Assembly (NCBI GenBank): GCA_025966135.1
Contig: JAOPVP010000025.1
Location: 1-34,404, forward strand
From: Frankiales bacterium
GTDB taxonomy: Bacteria > Actinomycetota > Actinomycetes > Mycobacteriales > SCTD01
Reading direction: 5' to 3'
Length of the DNA: 34,404 nt
Shown here: piece after piece, positions 1 to 7,691 of the stretch
Position numbering within the stretch: the stretch's first letter is position 1
Layout of the letters: each line of letters begins with the position of its first letter
The notes under the pieces: model-generated
The model's input: only the letters and a program-made list of their open reading frames with translations
The model's database searches: none
Told to the model about the DNA's origin: nothing
Program-made: the position numbers and the translations under genes

Positions 1-1
1 T

Positions 2-379
2 CCGGGTCGGCCGCTGCAGACCCAGCGCTATGACAGTGCCGACCTGCAGGTGTCGGGCAACCGATGGACGCTGCTCCGCGGTGGCGGCGGCAGCTGTCGG
101 GGCGTGAAGGCGGTAGCGGTCGCCCAACTGCTCGGCGTGCAGGCGTCGACGGTGCCGACGACATCGGCCACGGCGGCACCCGGTGCGGCCGTTCCACCCA
201 GCCAGAGCGGCTCCGCCAACACCAGCACCGATGGCACCTCTGCACCAGCCGACCGAGCGAGCGCGTCCGCGTCCACTCGGGGCGGCGACGTCGTCCCGGT
301 CGTCGGCGGACTGCTCGTCGTCCTGCTCGCCGCCGGAGCGCTGATCCTGCGCCGGTGCAGCACGCCCAACCCAGCCTGA
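2..379 (+). CDS. C-terminal end of a membrane-anchored protein (partial)
   Basis: The frame is open from the first bases of the window to a TGA at 377-379, so this is about 125 residues of tail from a gene that begins upstream. A Ser/Thr/Ala/Pro-rich linker leads into one hydrophobic segment of about 20 residues (VVPVVGGLLVVLLAAGALIL) and a short basic end (RRCSTPNPA). That layout fits a surface or secreted protein held by a C-terminal membrane anchor. I see no LPXTG motif, so sortase attachment is not supported. The next gene, also exported, starts 46 bases downstream on the same strand and may be co-transcribed. The N-terminal function is not visible here. Confidence 0.6.
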   Translation, partial: PGRPLQTQRYDSADLQVSGNRWTLLRGGGGSCRGVKAVAVAQLLGVQASTVPTTSATAAPGAAVPPSQSGSANTSTDGTSAPADRASASASTRGGDVVPVVGGLLVVLLAAGALILRRCSTPNPA

Positions 380-425
380 TGCACCTCCCCGTAGCTCATC
401 CTGAACTCCGTCCGAAAGGCATTCG

Positions 426-1832
426 ATGAAGGTCCGTCAGGGTCCGGCCCGTGCCGCGCTCCTCTCCACGCTGGTCTCCGTGGTCGTCGTGGGCGTCACC
501 GCGTCCGCGGCCTCCGCGGCCGCCACCCCGCCGTACGAGCCGGACGCCGGCGCCGCCGGGAGCATCACGTTCTACGACGCCGCTGGCACGGCCATCACCA
601 GTGGCACCACGAGCACGCCGGTCGGCTACGCCGTCGGTTCCGCGCCGCTCACTGCCACAGGCAGCAAGGCCTCGCTCTACGGCTACCTCCCCAAGAGCGG
701 CCAGGCACCGGGGGCCTTCTCGGGCGAGCTCCTCGCCGGTCCGACCACCTTCCCCATCGCCGGGGCCCCTGCCGCGATCTCAGGTTCGAGCAACCCGGCG
801 GTCCAGCCGGTCGCCGGTGACCTGACCTTCGCCGACCTGACCCACGACTTCCCGAACACGGCCACGGACGCCTACCAGGGCCTGTACCAGATCCGGATCA
901 AGACGTCGGATGCGAAGTACCTCGCCACCGACATCCAGATCAGCGGCAGCACCTGGATCCAGGTCTACCCGGCGCCCTCCGGCACTGCGACGACCACCAC
1001 TCTTGCCGTGAGCCCGGCAGCTGCCACGCCGGGGCAGACGGAGACCCTGACTGCCACGGTGGGCCCCGCTGCTGCCGCTGGGACCGTTCAGTTCTCCGAC
1101 GGCAGCACTGCCCTCGGAGCACCCGTCGCGGTCAGCGGCGGCACCGCCACCAAGACCGTCACCCTGGCCGCGGGAGCTCACTCCCTCACGGCTGCGTTCC
1201 TCCCGACGGACTCGGCGGCCTACGCCCCAAGCACCTCGGCCGTCCGCAGCTACGCGGTCCGCACCGCCACCTCCCTCACTCTGGCCAAGCCCGTCAGTGC
1301 CGTCATTGCGGGCCAGTCGTTCCGGGTCAGCGGCGCGATGAAGGGCGGTGCCGTGTCCGGCAAGCGGGTCGTCCTCTACCTCTACGGCGACCACCAGGCC
1401 GTGAAGACAGCGGCGTTGACGACCAGCTCGACCGGTGCGTTCAGCTACCTGATCCGGGGAGTGGTGAACACCTCGTTCCGGGCTGTGTTCAGCGCCACGG
1501 CCACGCAGGCGGCGGCGACGTCGAACACGGTCCGTACGCTGGTCCGGACCGCGGTGACGATCACCTCACCGAAGTCCGGCACGCAGACCCGTACCCGCAC
1601 GGTGGCCATCACCGGCAAGATCTACCCGAACCACCCGGGCGGGATCGTCAACCTCTACGAGCGCCGTGGGACCAGCTACGTCCTGATCGCCCGAGCGCGG
1701 GTGGCCAGCAACTCGACCTTCCGGTTCGTTCGTACCTTCGCCCGCGGGACCCACGTACTGCAGGTGCGGATCGGCGCCACCTCGACCAACGCCGCCGGCA
1801 ACTCCTCGTTGGTGTCGCTCCGCGAGCTCTGA
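426..1832 (+). CDS. secreted Ig-like repeat protein
   Basis: A 468-residue exported protein. Residues 1-33 form a Sec-type signal peptide: basic start, hydrophobic core LVSVVVVGVTASA, then an Ala-rich cleavage region. The mature part looks like a string of beta-sandwich modules: an N-terminal module (about 35-175), a bacterial Ig-like domain of the Big_3 type (about 190-278, with PGQTETLTATV and GTVQFSDGSTALG), then two more modules (about 280-375 and 376-468) with repeated VLYLY / VNLYERRG strands. There is no C-terminal anchor or catalytic motif, so a structural or adhesive extracellular role is inferred. The ATG follows a GAAAGG ribosome-binding sequence. A strong hairpin follows the stop. 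Confidence 0.75.
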   Translation: MKVRQGPARAALLSTLVSVVVVGVTASAASAAATPPYEPDAGAAGSITFYDAAGTAITSGTTSTPVGYAVGSAPLTATGSKASLYGYLPKSGQAPGAFSGELLAGPTTFPIAGAPAAISGSSNPAVQPVAGDLTFADLTHDFPNTATDAYQGLYQIRIKTSDAKYLATDIQISGSTWIQVYPAPSGTATTTTLAVSPAAATPGQTETLTATVGPAAAAGTVQFSDGSTALGAPVAVSGGTATKTVTLAAGAHSLTAAFLPTDSAAYAPSTSAVRSYAVRTATSLTLAKPVSAVIAGQSFRVSGAMKGGAVSGKRVVLYLYGDHQAVKTAALTTSSTGAFSYLIRGVVNTSFRAVFSATATQAAATSNTVRTLVRTAVTITSPKSGTQTRTRTVAITGKIYPNHPGGIVNLYERRGTSYVLIARARVASNSTFRFVRTFARGTHVLQVRIGATSTNAAGNSSLVSLREL

Positions 1833-1844
1833 GCCCACTGCAGC

Positions 1845-1890
1845 CACGGTCCGAGGCCGGTCCCCGAACGGGGGGCCGGCCTCGGCCGTG
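1845..1890 (+). terminator. hairpin terminator after the Ig-like protein gene
   Basis: The arms CACGG-T-CCGAGGCCGG and CCGGCCTCGG-CCGTG pair perfectly apart from one bulged T, around a C/G-rich loop. The hairpin begins 12 bases after the TGA at 1832. It has no T tract, which is common for actinobacterial terminators. It also covers the earliest possible GTG start (1890) of the next gene, which argues against using that start. Confidence 0.65.
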
Positions 1891-1916
1891 TGCAGCCGGA
1901 CCGCCGTACGACGTTC

Positions 1917-2705
1917 ATGCACTGGCCAGTTCAAAGCCGGTCCCTGGTCCGTCGCGGCGGTGACCGTTGGCGTGTGCTGCTACTGGGACACCGTGGGGCC
2001 GTCCACGCGACCGCACCCGAGAACACCCTTGCCGCCGTTGACCGGGCTCTGCGCCACGGCGCGGACGGTGTCGAGGTGGACGTCCGACTGACCGCCGACG
2101 GCGTGCCCGTCTGCCACCACGACCCAGGCATGCGTCGTACCGCGGGAGACGCCCGGCACCTGGCCGCGATGGCCAGCGGCGAGCTGCCCACCGTCGCCGG
2201 CCACCCGGTGCCGCTGCTGTCCGAGATCCTCGACCTGGTAGGGGATCGCGGTCGGCTGGTCGTCGAACTGAAGACTCCTCACGGGCCTGCCGGCGCCGCC
2301 ACCGGCACGGTTGAGGCGGTGGCGTCGGTACTGCGCCGGCATCGCCTGCACGACGTCGTCGTCTCGTCCTTCGACCGGCCCCGCGTGCTGCAGATGCGGC
2401 GGCGCGGCCTCCACATCCGGACAGCCCTGCTGGGTCGTCCCGGTGTCCCGCTGGGTGTGGTGTTGGGTCGTGCGGCCCAGGACGGCCACGTCGAGGCGCA
2501 CCCCCACGTCACGTCGCTGCTCGGCAGGCTCGAGCTGGTGAGACCCGCTGCGCAGCAAGGGATCGCTGTCACCGGGTGGACCGTCAACCGGCTGTACGAC
2601 CTGACCCGCCTGGCCGATGCCGGCGTGCAGGCAGCGATCTGCGACGACCCCCGGAACGCCCGGGCGGCTCTCCTCGGGTCGGATGCGCTCGCCTCGGCGG
2701 TCTAG
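1917..2705 (+). CDS. glycerophosphodiester phosphodiesterase
   Basis: Hydrolyses glycerophosphodiesters, the head groups of deacylated phospholipids, to glycerol-3-phosphate and an alcohol. It is a TIM-barrel GDPD enzyme: counting from ATG 1917, H25-R-G, E-N-T-L at 35-38, the metal-binding E53-x-D55 and the catalytic HHD at 67-69 are all present, as is the C-terminal GWTVN motif. There is no signal peptide, so it is probably cytoplasmic. The start is uncertain. GTG 1890 lies in a terminator hairpin, ATG 1917 has no clear ribosome-binding site, and GTG 1974 would begin right at the first barrel strand (VLLLGHRG). The gene runs tail-to-tail into ppx with no gap. GDPD genes are PHO-regulated in Streptomyces, which suits these phosphate-metabolism neighbours. 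Confidence 0.87.
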   Translation: MHWPVQSRSLVRRGGDRWRVLLLGHRGAVHATAPENTLAAVDRALRHGADGVEVDVRLTADGVPVCHHDPGMRRTAGDARHLAAMASGELPTVAGHPVPLLSEILDLVGDRGRLVVELKTPHGPAGAATGTVEAVASVLRRHRLHDVVVSSFDRPRVLQMRRRGLHIRTALLGRPGVPLGVVLGRAAQDGHVEAHPHVTSLLGRLELVRPAAQQGIAVTGWTVNRLYDLTRLADAGVQAAICDDPRNARAALLGSDALASAV

Positions 2706-3653
2706 TCAGTGCCGGAGCTTCTGGTCCTCGTGCAGCCAGTCGAGGCGGCGTAGGACCACTCCCTCTCTCAGGGCCCACGGGCAGATGTCGGCGTGCTCGA
2801 TCCCGAACGCGGTGAAGGTCTCCAGGGCGACGATCGCGCCGGCCAGGAGCTGCGGCGCTCGCGAGGCCGAGACACCAGGCAAGGCGGAGCGCTCCTCGGC
2901 GGTCATCCCCGCGACCCTGTCGACGATGCTCTCCAGCCCGCGGCGTGTGAGCCGCCGCGGCACCCGCGGCCCGAGCGCGTAGGGCGCTGCCCCGTCGAGG
3001 CGGGCGAGCGAGCGGAACGTCTTGGAGGTCGCCACGACCCGGTCCGGCACGCCCTGGCTGAGCACGTCAGGCGTGACGGTGGCGAGCTCCTGCCAGACGT
3101 GCTCGCGCAGCGCGGTCACATCCTTGCGCGACGGGGGGTCGTCGGGCAGCGACTCGCGGGTCAAGCGCCCGGCACCGAGCGGCACCGAGATCGCGAGATC
3201 GGGCAGCTCGTCGCGGCCGCAGGAGATCTCGAGCGAGCCACCGCCGATGTCGAGGCACAGCAGCCGGCCTGAGCTCCACCCGAACCAGCGCCGGACAGCG
3301 AGGAAGGTCATCGCGGCCTCGTCCTCGCCGGACACGACCATGAGGTCGACGTCGGTCTGCTTCCGCACGGCTTCGAGAACCTCGAGACCGTCGACGGCCT
3401 CGCGGACCGCGGAGGTCGCGAACGCCACCAGATCCTCGACCTCCTCCTCGGCCGCAGCCTGCGAGGCGGCCTTGACGGCCTCGACCAGCAGCTCGAGCCC
3501 GCGCTCACCGAGGCGGCCGTCCGGACCGATCAGCTCTGCGAGCCGCAGCTCGCTCTTGTGGCTTCGTACCGGGTCAGGGTGCGAGCCCGGGTGGGCGTCG
3601 ACGACCAGCAGGTGCACGGTGTTGGACCCGATGTCGAGCACTCCTAGCCGCAT
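2706..3653 (-). CDS. ppx: exopolyphosphatase, Ppx/GppA family
   Basis: A 315-residue Ppx/GppA phosphatase of the ASKHA fold, expected to release phosphate from the ends of polyphosphate or to hydrolyse pppGpp. Visible motifs are the first phosphate loop, [13 protein letters not shown] (5-17), SGEDEA at 108-113 with the likely catalytic acid E110, and the second loop, DIGGGS (135-140). The length matches the short actinobacterial Ppx forms without the C-terminal HD extension. Its ATG is 9 bases after the ppk stop on the same strand, so polyphosphate synthesis and breakdown look co-transcribed. Ppx and GppA activities cannot be told apart by sequence. Confidence 0.9.
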   Translation of the reverse strand: MRLGVLDIGSNTVHLLVVDAHPGSHPDPVRSHKSELRLAELIGPDGRLGERGLELLVEAVKAASQAAAEEEVEDLVAFATSAVREAVDGLEVLEAVRKQTDVDLMVVSGEDEAAMTFLAVRRWFGWSSGRLLCLDIGGGSLEISCGRDELPDLAISVPLGAGRLTRESLPDDPPSRKDVTALREHVWQELATVTPDVLSQGVPDRVVATSKTFRSLARLDGAAPYALGPRVPRRLTRRGLESIVDRVAGMTAEERSALPGVSASRAPQLLAGAIVALETFTAFGIEHADICPWALREGVVLRRLDWLHEDQKLRH

Positions 3654-3662
3654 GGACGGAGG

Positions 3663-5771
3663 CTAAGCCACCGGGACCTGCTCGCGGGCGTTCAGGAGCA
3701 GCTGGGTCTGGACGTCGACGGTCCCCGCCTGGTGCCAGTTGCCGTCCACGTCGAGGTCCCAGCGGCGGACGTCGTCTGCGATCAGACGGTCGAGCATGGC
3801 GCTGAGGCGCTCCTTCACCGCAGCGTCCTTCACCCGCACGAGGGTCTCGACCCGTCGGTCGAGGTTGCGGTGCATGAGGTCGGCACTGCCGAGCCAGAAC
3901 TCCGGCTCCCCGCCGTTCTCGAACGACATCACCCGCGAGTGCTCGAGGAAGCGGCCCAGGATGCTGCGCACCCGGATGGTCTCGGACAGGCCCGGCGCAC
4001 CGGGGCGCAAGGCGCAGATGCCGCGTACGACCACCTCGATCGGGACGCCCGCCTGGCTGGCGTCGTACAAGGCGTCGATGATCTCCTCGTCGACCACGCT
4101 GTTGGCCTTGATGCGGATGCCCGCAGGGCGGCCCGCGCGCGCGTGCTCGGCCTCGCGTCGGATCTGGTCGATGAGACCGGACCGCACGCTGTGCGGTGCG
4201 ACGAGCAGGTCGCGGTACTCCGTCTGGTTGCTGTAGCCGGTCAGCGCGTTGAACAGGTCCGTGAGGTCGGCGCCCAACTCCTGGTCGGCGCTGAAGAGGC
4301 CGAGGTCCTCGTACAGCCGGGCGGTGCGCGGGTGGTAGTTGCCGGTGCCGAGGTGGCAGTAGCGCCGCAGGCCGCCGCTCTCCTGGCGGACGACCAGGGC
4401 GGCCTTGCAGTGGGTCTTGAGGCCCAGCAGGCCGTAGACCACGTGGCAACCGGCCCGCTCTAGCTTCCGGGCCCAGCGGATGTTGGCCTGCTCGTCGAAG
4501 CGCGCGGTGATCTCGATCACGACCACGACCTGTTTGCCGGCCTCGGCAGCGTCGATGAGCGCGTCGACGATGGGGGAGTCACCTGAGGTGCGGTACAGCG
4601 TCTGCTTGATGGCCAGCACCAACGGGTCGGCAGCGGCCTGCTCGAGGAAGCGCTGCACGCTCGTGGAGAACGAGTCGTACGGGTGGTGGACCAGGATGTC
4701 GCCCTCGCGCAGGGCCGCGAACATGTCGGCGGGTTGCTCGCCGTCGACCAGTCGCGGGTGGGTCGCGGGCACGAACGGGTCGTCCTTGAGCTCGGGCCGA
4801 TCCACCGCCGACAGCTCGTGCAGGGACGAAAGAGCCAACAGCCCGGGTACGGCGACGACGTCGTCCAGCGTGACGTCGAGCTCGCGCACTAGCAGGTCGA
4901 GCACGTGCGGGTCCATGTGCTCGCCGACCTCGAGCCGGACGACGGGGCCGAAGCGCCGCCGCGAGAGCTCGCGCTCGAGAGCCTGCAGGAGGTCCTCGTC
5001 GCGGTCCTCCTCGACCTCGAGGTCGGCGTTGCGGGTGACCCGGAACTCGTGGTGCGCCAGGACCTCGAGGCCGGGGAACAGCTGCTGCAGGTGCACGCCG
5101 ATGAGCTGCTCGAGCGGGAGGTAGCGCGCGGAGCCGGTGGGTCCGCCGCGGACCTCGACGAAGCGCCCGACGTTGTCCGGCACCTTGACGCGGGCGAAGC
5201 GCTCGACGCCGGTCTGCGGGTCGCGGACGAGCACGGCCAGGTTGAGCGACAGCCCGCTGATGTAGGGGAAGGGATGCGCGGGGTCGACCGCGAGCGGGGT
5301 GAGGACGGGGAACACCCGGTCCCGGAACCAGCCGTGCAGGCGCAGCTGCTCGACCGCCGGCAGGTCCGCCCAGGTGAGGATCTCGATACCCGCTTCGGCG
5401 AGGGCAGGCCGGACCTCGTCGAGGAAGGTACGGGCGTGCTCCTGCGCGAGGTCCCGGGCCTTGTGCCGGATGATCTCGAGCTGCTGGCGGGTGCCGAGCC
5501 CGTCAGCGCTGCGGAGACCGAGCCCGGTCTCCAGGCGGCGGATGAGACCGGCCACGCGGACCATGAAGAACTCGTCGAGGTTGGTCGCGAAGATGGCCAG
5601 GAACTTGGTGCGCTCCAGCAGCGGGGAGCTCGGGTCCTGGGAGAGCGCGAGCACGCGCTGGTTGAACTCCAGCCAGGACAACTCGCGATTGAGGAAGCGC
5701 CTGGGACTGCCTGCCATCGTCTCGGCGGCCGGCGCCTTCAGGGCGGGAACCGCCGCTGTCACGTCGGTCAC
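3663..5771 (-). CDS. ppk: polyphosphate kinase (PPK1)
   Basis: Reversibly transfers the gamma phosphate of ATP to a growing polyphosphate chain. At 702 residues it has the full PPK1 layout: N-terminal domain ([23 protein letters not shown] start near residue 24), head domain, and two phospholipase-D-like C-terminal domains. The autophosphorylated histidine is H473 in [13 protein letters not shown], and the second catalytic histidine is H611 in [10 protein letters not shown]. The GTG start at 5771 gives MTDVTAAVP. It leads the ppk-ppx pair. A GTTCACT half-site lies on the coding strand at 5805-5811, about 35 bases upstream, but without a second repeat. Confidence 0.96.
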   Translation of the reverse strand: MTDVTAAVPALKAPAAETMAGSPRRFLNRELSWLEFNQRVLALSQDPSSPLLERTKFLAIFATNLDEFFMVRVAGLIRRLETGLGLRSADGLGTRQQLEIIRHKARDLAQEHARTFLDEVRPALAEAGIEILTWADLPAVEQLRLHGWFRDRVFPVLTPLAVDPAHPFPYISGLSLNLAVLVRDPQTGVERFARVKVPDNVGRFVEVRGGPTGSARYLPLEQLIGVHLQQLFPGLEVLAHHEFRVTRNADLEVEEDRDEDLLQALERELSRRRFGPVVRLEVGEHMDPHVLDLLVRELDVTLDDVVAVPGLLALSSLHELSAVDRPELKDDPFVPATHPRLVDGEQPADMFAALREGDILVHHPYDSFSTSVQRFLEQAAADPLVLAIKQTLYRTSGDSPIVDALIDAAEAGKQVVVVIEITARFDEQANIRWARKLERAGCHVVYGLLGLKTHCKAALVVRQESGGLRRYCHLGTGNYHPRTARLYEDLGLFSADQELGADLTDLFNALTGYSNQTEYRDLLVAPHSVRSGLIDQIRREAEHARAGRPAGIRIKANSVVDEEIIDALYDASQAGVPIEVVVRGICALRPGAPGLSETIRVRSILGRFLEHSRVMSFENGGEPEFWLGSADLMHRNLDRRVETLVRVKDAAVKERLSAMLDRLIADDVRRWDLDVDGNWHQAGTVDVQTQLLLNAREQVPVA

Positions 5772-5848
5772 CTGTCACTCACCAGACTGATGCTCCACGG
5801 GCTGAGTGAACACCCGATGGACACAGCATGGACACCGGCCCCTGGAGT

Positions 5849-5863
5849 GCGGGCGGCCGCCCG
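5849..5863 (-). terminator. possible hairpin after the GNAT operon
   Basis: A perfect 12-base GC palindrome (GGGCGGCCGCCC, 5851-5862), with flanking bases that extend the pairing, lies 60 bases downstream of the small helical gene and before ppk. It could end the GNAT transcript. It has no T tract and a near-zero loop, so it could also be an operator or chance in very GC-rich DNA. Confidence 0.25.
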
Positions 5864-5921
5864 GTGCCCGCGCCGGCTACTGCTCTTTCTGCCCGTTCTT
5901 GTGCTTCTGGTGCCTTTGGGC

Positions 5922-6128
5922 CTATTTGAGGTGGCGCAGGCGCTCCCTGACGCCACGACGCACCAGCACAGGGACGAAGGACCGCACCGGGGCTCGGGTG
6001 AAGTGCCGCAGCATCTGCGAGACCTCCTCCGTGACGACCGCCTCAGGAAGAGCTGCGAACTCCCGCAGCAGGTCTTCCTTGACGTGCTCGATCTGACGAC
6101 TCTCGTCGCCACGGTGGTCCAAGGCCAC
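5922..6128 (-). CDS. small three-helix-bundle-like protein
   Basis: A 68-residue protein with predicted amphipathic helices (IEHVKEDLLREFAALP, VVTEEVSQMLRHFTRAPVRSFVPVLVRRGVR). It matches my memory of short actinobacterial proteins annotated as three-helix-bundle dimerisation-domain proteins, with the usual order: negatively charged first helix, an acidic turn, then a basic FVPVLVRR helix. The GTG start has a strong GAGGAGG five bases upstream, which overlaps the stop codon of the GNAT gene before it, so the two are almost certainly translated from one message. No catalytic residue is evident. A role as a dimerising regulator or adaptor is only a guess. Confidence 0.65.
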   Translation of the reverse strand: MALDHRGDESRQIEHVKEDLLREFAALPEAVVTEEVSQMLRHFTRAPVRSFVPVLVRRGVRERLRHLK

Positions 6129-6138
6129 AGAAGCCTCC

Positions 6139-6729
6139 TCAGTGGGTGACGATCTCCAAGGCAGTCTGGACGCTGCCGAGCCAGTGCGACAGCCCTACGC
6201 CAGGAAATGTTGGGCTGCTGGTTCGCTGCCCGACCTCCATCATGCCCAGGCCGCGCAGTCGCCGCGCAGCGGCCTCCGCCCCGACCAAGCACGCCGCGGT
6301 GACGACCCGCAGCCCGAGTTGGTCGGCGGCCTGCAGCCTGGCCGACGTCAGAGCCCTGCCGGCTCCGTGTCGCGTCCGTTCGACGTACGTGGAGTGCAGG
6401 CGCAGCTGCGGCACGTCGTCGACGCGGTCCACCCGGGCGCAACCGAGGCCGACCAGGGTGTTCCCCTGCTCGGCCACCAGGAGCAGCTCGCCGGCGGCGA
6501 TCCGGCTGAGCAGGTACCACGCGGTGCAGCGGCGGTGCAGGCGCACCGACAGCGCCTCGGCGGTGCCGAGGTGGCCGTAGCAGAGGCGCTCGACGCGACG
6601 CTTCAGGGCTGCGAGTTCGACGACATCCTCCGGCGTGGCCCGACGGATGTGGAGGCCTGCGTCCCCGAGGACGCGACGTTCCTGCGTGGGCAGGACCCAC
6701 GGCGTGGGCTGAACCGGTGCTGTGAGCAT
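6139..6729 (-). CDS. GNAT family N-acetyltransferase
   Basis: A 196-residue protein with one GNAT fold, probably moving an acetyl group from acetyl-CoA to an unknown amine. The domain begins at LHIRRATPEDVVELAALKR (about 27-45). The central strands LLLVAEQGNTLVGLGCARV and LHSTYVERTRHGAGRALTSARL hold the acetyl-CoA pyrophosphate loop in the form R-x-G-A-G-R-A (canonical Q/R-x-x-G-x-G/A). It is too short and single-domained to be mycothiol synthase MshD, which has two GNAT domains. PHO-box-like repeats sit directly upstream of the ATG, between it and the divergent response-regulator gene. It shares a transcript with the small helical protein downstream. Confidence 0.75.
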   Translation of the reverse strand: MLTAPVQPTPWVLPTQERRVLGDAGLHIRRATPEDVVELAALKRRVERLCYGHLGTAEALSVRLHRRCTAWYLLSRIAAGELLLVAEQGNTLVGLGCARVDRVDDVPQLRLHSTYVERTRHGAGRALTSARLQAADQLGLRVVTAACLVGAEAAARRLRGLGMMEVGQRTSSPTFPGVGLSHWLGSVQTALEIVTH

Positions 6730-6735
6730 GAGCCC

Positions 6736-6768
6736 AGGGTGACCACGTCGGGTGAGTATTCGGTGAAC
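6736..6768 (-). promoter_or_regulatory. PHO-box-like direct repeats upstream of the GNAT gene
   Basis: On the minus strand two 11-base units sit head to tail: GTTCACCGAAT (6768-6758) and ACTCACCCGAC (6757-6747). A third TCACC follows two bases out of register (near 6742-6738). Tandem 11-base units beginning GTTCACC are the known form of the Streptomyces PhoP binding site. The array ends only a few bases before the GNAT ATG at 6729, so it would repress that gene or serve the divergent regulator promoter. Binding is inferred from the motif only. Confidence 0.4.
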
Positions 6769-6832
6769 GCCGTCCTTCGCGTTGCGTACCGCTGCGCGTC
6801 GCGTTCCCTTGACAGCAGCTTCTTCGTACGAC

Positions 6833-6854
6833 GTTCACCCGGCGGCCACCCTGC
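6833..6854 (+). promoter_or_regulatory. PHO-box-like direct repeats upstream of the response regulator
   Basis: GTTCACCCGGC (6833-6843) is followed directly by GGCCACCCTGC (6844-6854), a tandem 11-base arrangement that matches the Streptomyces PHO-box layout; the second unit agrees at 5 of 7 core bases. A TTGACA hexamer lies 18 bases upstream (6809-6814), but I see no good -10 at normal spacing. The site is 25 bases before the GTG at 6880. It faces the opposite way from the repeats at 6736-6768, which suggests control of both divergent genes. Confidence 0.4.
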
Positions 6855-6879
6855 CGCGAGGTTGCCCTGCGACTTTCAT

Positions 6880-7602
6880 CACGTGCACGCGATCGAGCCG
6901 ACGACCTTCCGGCATACCCCAGCCCCCGGACCGTTGCCGGTCGTTCCGCGTGTGCTCGTGAGCGCGCCTGAGGGGGGACGCTCCAGCCTTCTCGAGGGGC
7001 TGCGCGACCAGGGTCTCGCCGTCCTTGTGGCTCCCGGCCACGCGCTCGTGCAGCAGGTCGAGAGCGGCGCTGTCGACCTGGTGCTGCTGCACACCGATGC
7101 CGCCGCGGCGCTCGAGGAGCTGTACGCCCTCCGAGGGGCGTCCGCCGTTCCCGTGGTCGTGGCGCTGCGCGAGGCCCGGACGTCGCTGGAGCTCTTCCTC
7201 GATGCCGGTGCCGACGACTGCGTCGCGAGCGGTGTCACCCGCGGCGAGCTCGCCGCCCGGGTCCGAGCCGTCCTGCGTAGGCGTTCGCGCCCTGGCGCGG
7301 GCGAGGTGCTGCGGTCCGGCCCGTTCACCATGGACCTTGCGCGTCACGTCTTCCTGCACGACGACCTCCCGATTCACCTGCCCCCGAAGGAGTTCGGACT
7401 GCTCGAGCTGCTCATCCGCCGAGACGGCCGGGTCGTCAGCCGCGAGGAGGCACTCGAGCTGGTGTGGGGCCAGGGGCGCAGCGGCGATCCGACGACCGTC
7501 GACGTGCACGTCAAGCGGCTGCGCGCCAAGATCGAGGCGGACCCCGCGCACCCCGTGCGGTTGCTCACGGTCCGAGGGCTCGGCTACCGCTTCGAGGCCT
7601 GA
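6880..7602 (+). CDS. OmpR/PhoB-family regulator with a degenerate receiver (RegX3/PhoP-like DNA-binding domain)
   Basis: A transcription factor with an N-terminal receiver fold and a C-terminal winged helix. The winged helix (LPPKEFGLLELLIRR, TTVDVHVKRLRAKIE, LLTVRGLGYRFEA) closely resembles RegX3 and PhoP, the actinobacterial phosphate regulators. The receiver keeps its hydrophobic strands and the GADD turn but lacks every phosphorylation residue: the acidic pair after strand 1 is SAPEGG, the phospho-acceptor Asp is His (DLVLLHTD), and the conserved Lys is Ser (DDCVASGVT). Phosphorylation by a kinase is therefore unlikely, and no kinase gene is adjacent. The start is unsettled: GTG 6880, TTG 6934 and GTG 6952 are possible, the last two beginning nearer the first receiver strand. 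PHO-box-like repeats precede it. Confidence 0.85.
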   Translation, partial: HVHAIEPTTFRHTPAPGPLPVVPRVLVSAPEGGRSSLLEGLRDQGLAVLVAPGHALVQQVESGAVDLVLLHTDAAAALEELYALRGASAVPVVVALREARTSLELFLDAGADDCVASGVTRGELAARVRAVLRRRSRPGAGEVLRSGPFTMDLARHVFLHDDLPIHLPPKEFGLLELLIRRDGRVVSREEALELVWGQGRSGDPTTVDVHVKRLRAKIEADPAHPVRLLTVRGLGYRFEA

Positions 7603-7691
7603 GGCGTCGCTCAAGGAAGTCGGGGTCTGTTGGGCCAGCGTTCACCTCGGCTTCGGAGGAGATGGACGCGCGGCGGCGAACTCTTGCCGAC

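Noticed and set aside
6139..6729. Reading the GNAT gene as mycothiol synthase mshD because of its phosphate-gene neighbours.
   Set aside because: Only 196 residues and one GNAT domain; MshD has two domains and about 300 residues.
1905..6837. Exact 13-base match CGTACGACGTTCA at 1905-1917 and 6825-6837, both before start codons.
   Set aside because: Matches of this length are expected by chance among all pairs of positions in 34 kb of biased DNA, and the flanks differ.
6142..7602. A 486-codon open frame covering the GNAT gene and the regulator.
   Set aside because: The first half is antisense to the GNAT gene and has no protein-like motifs; the regulator domains start only near 6940.
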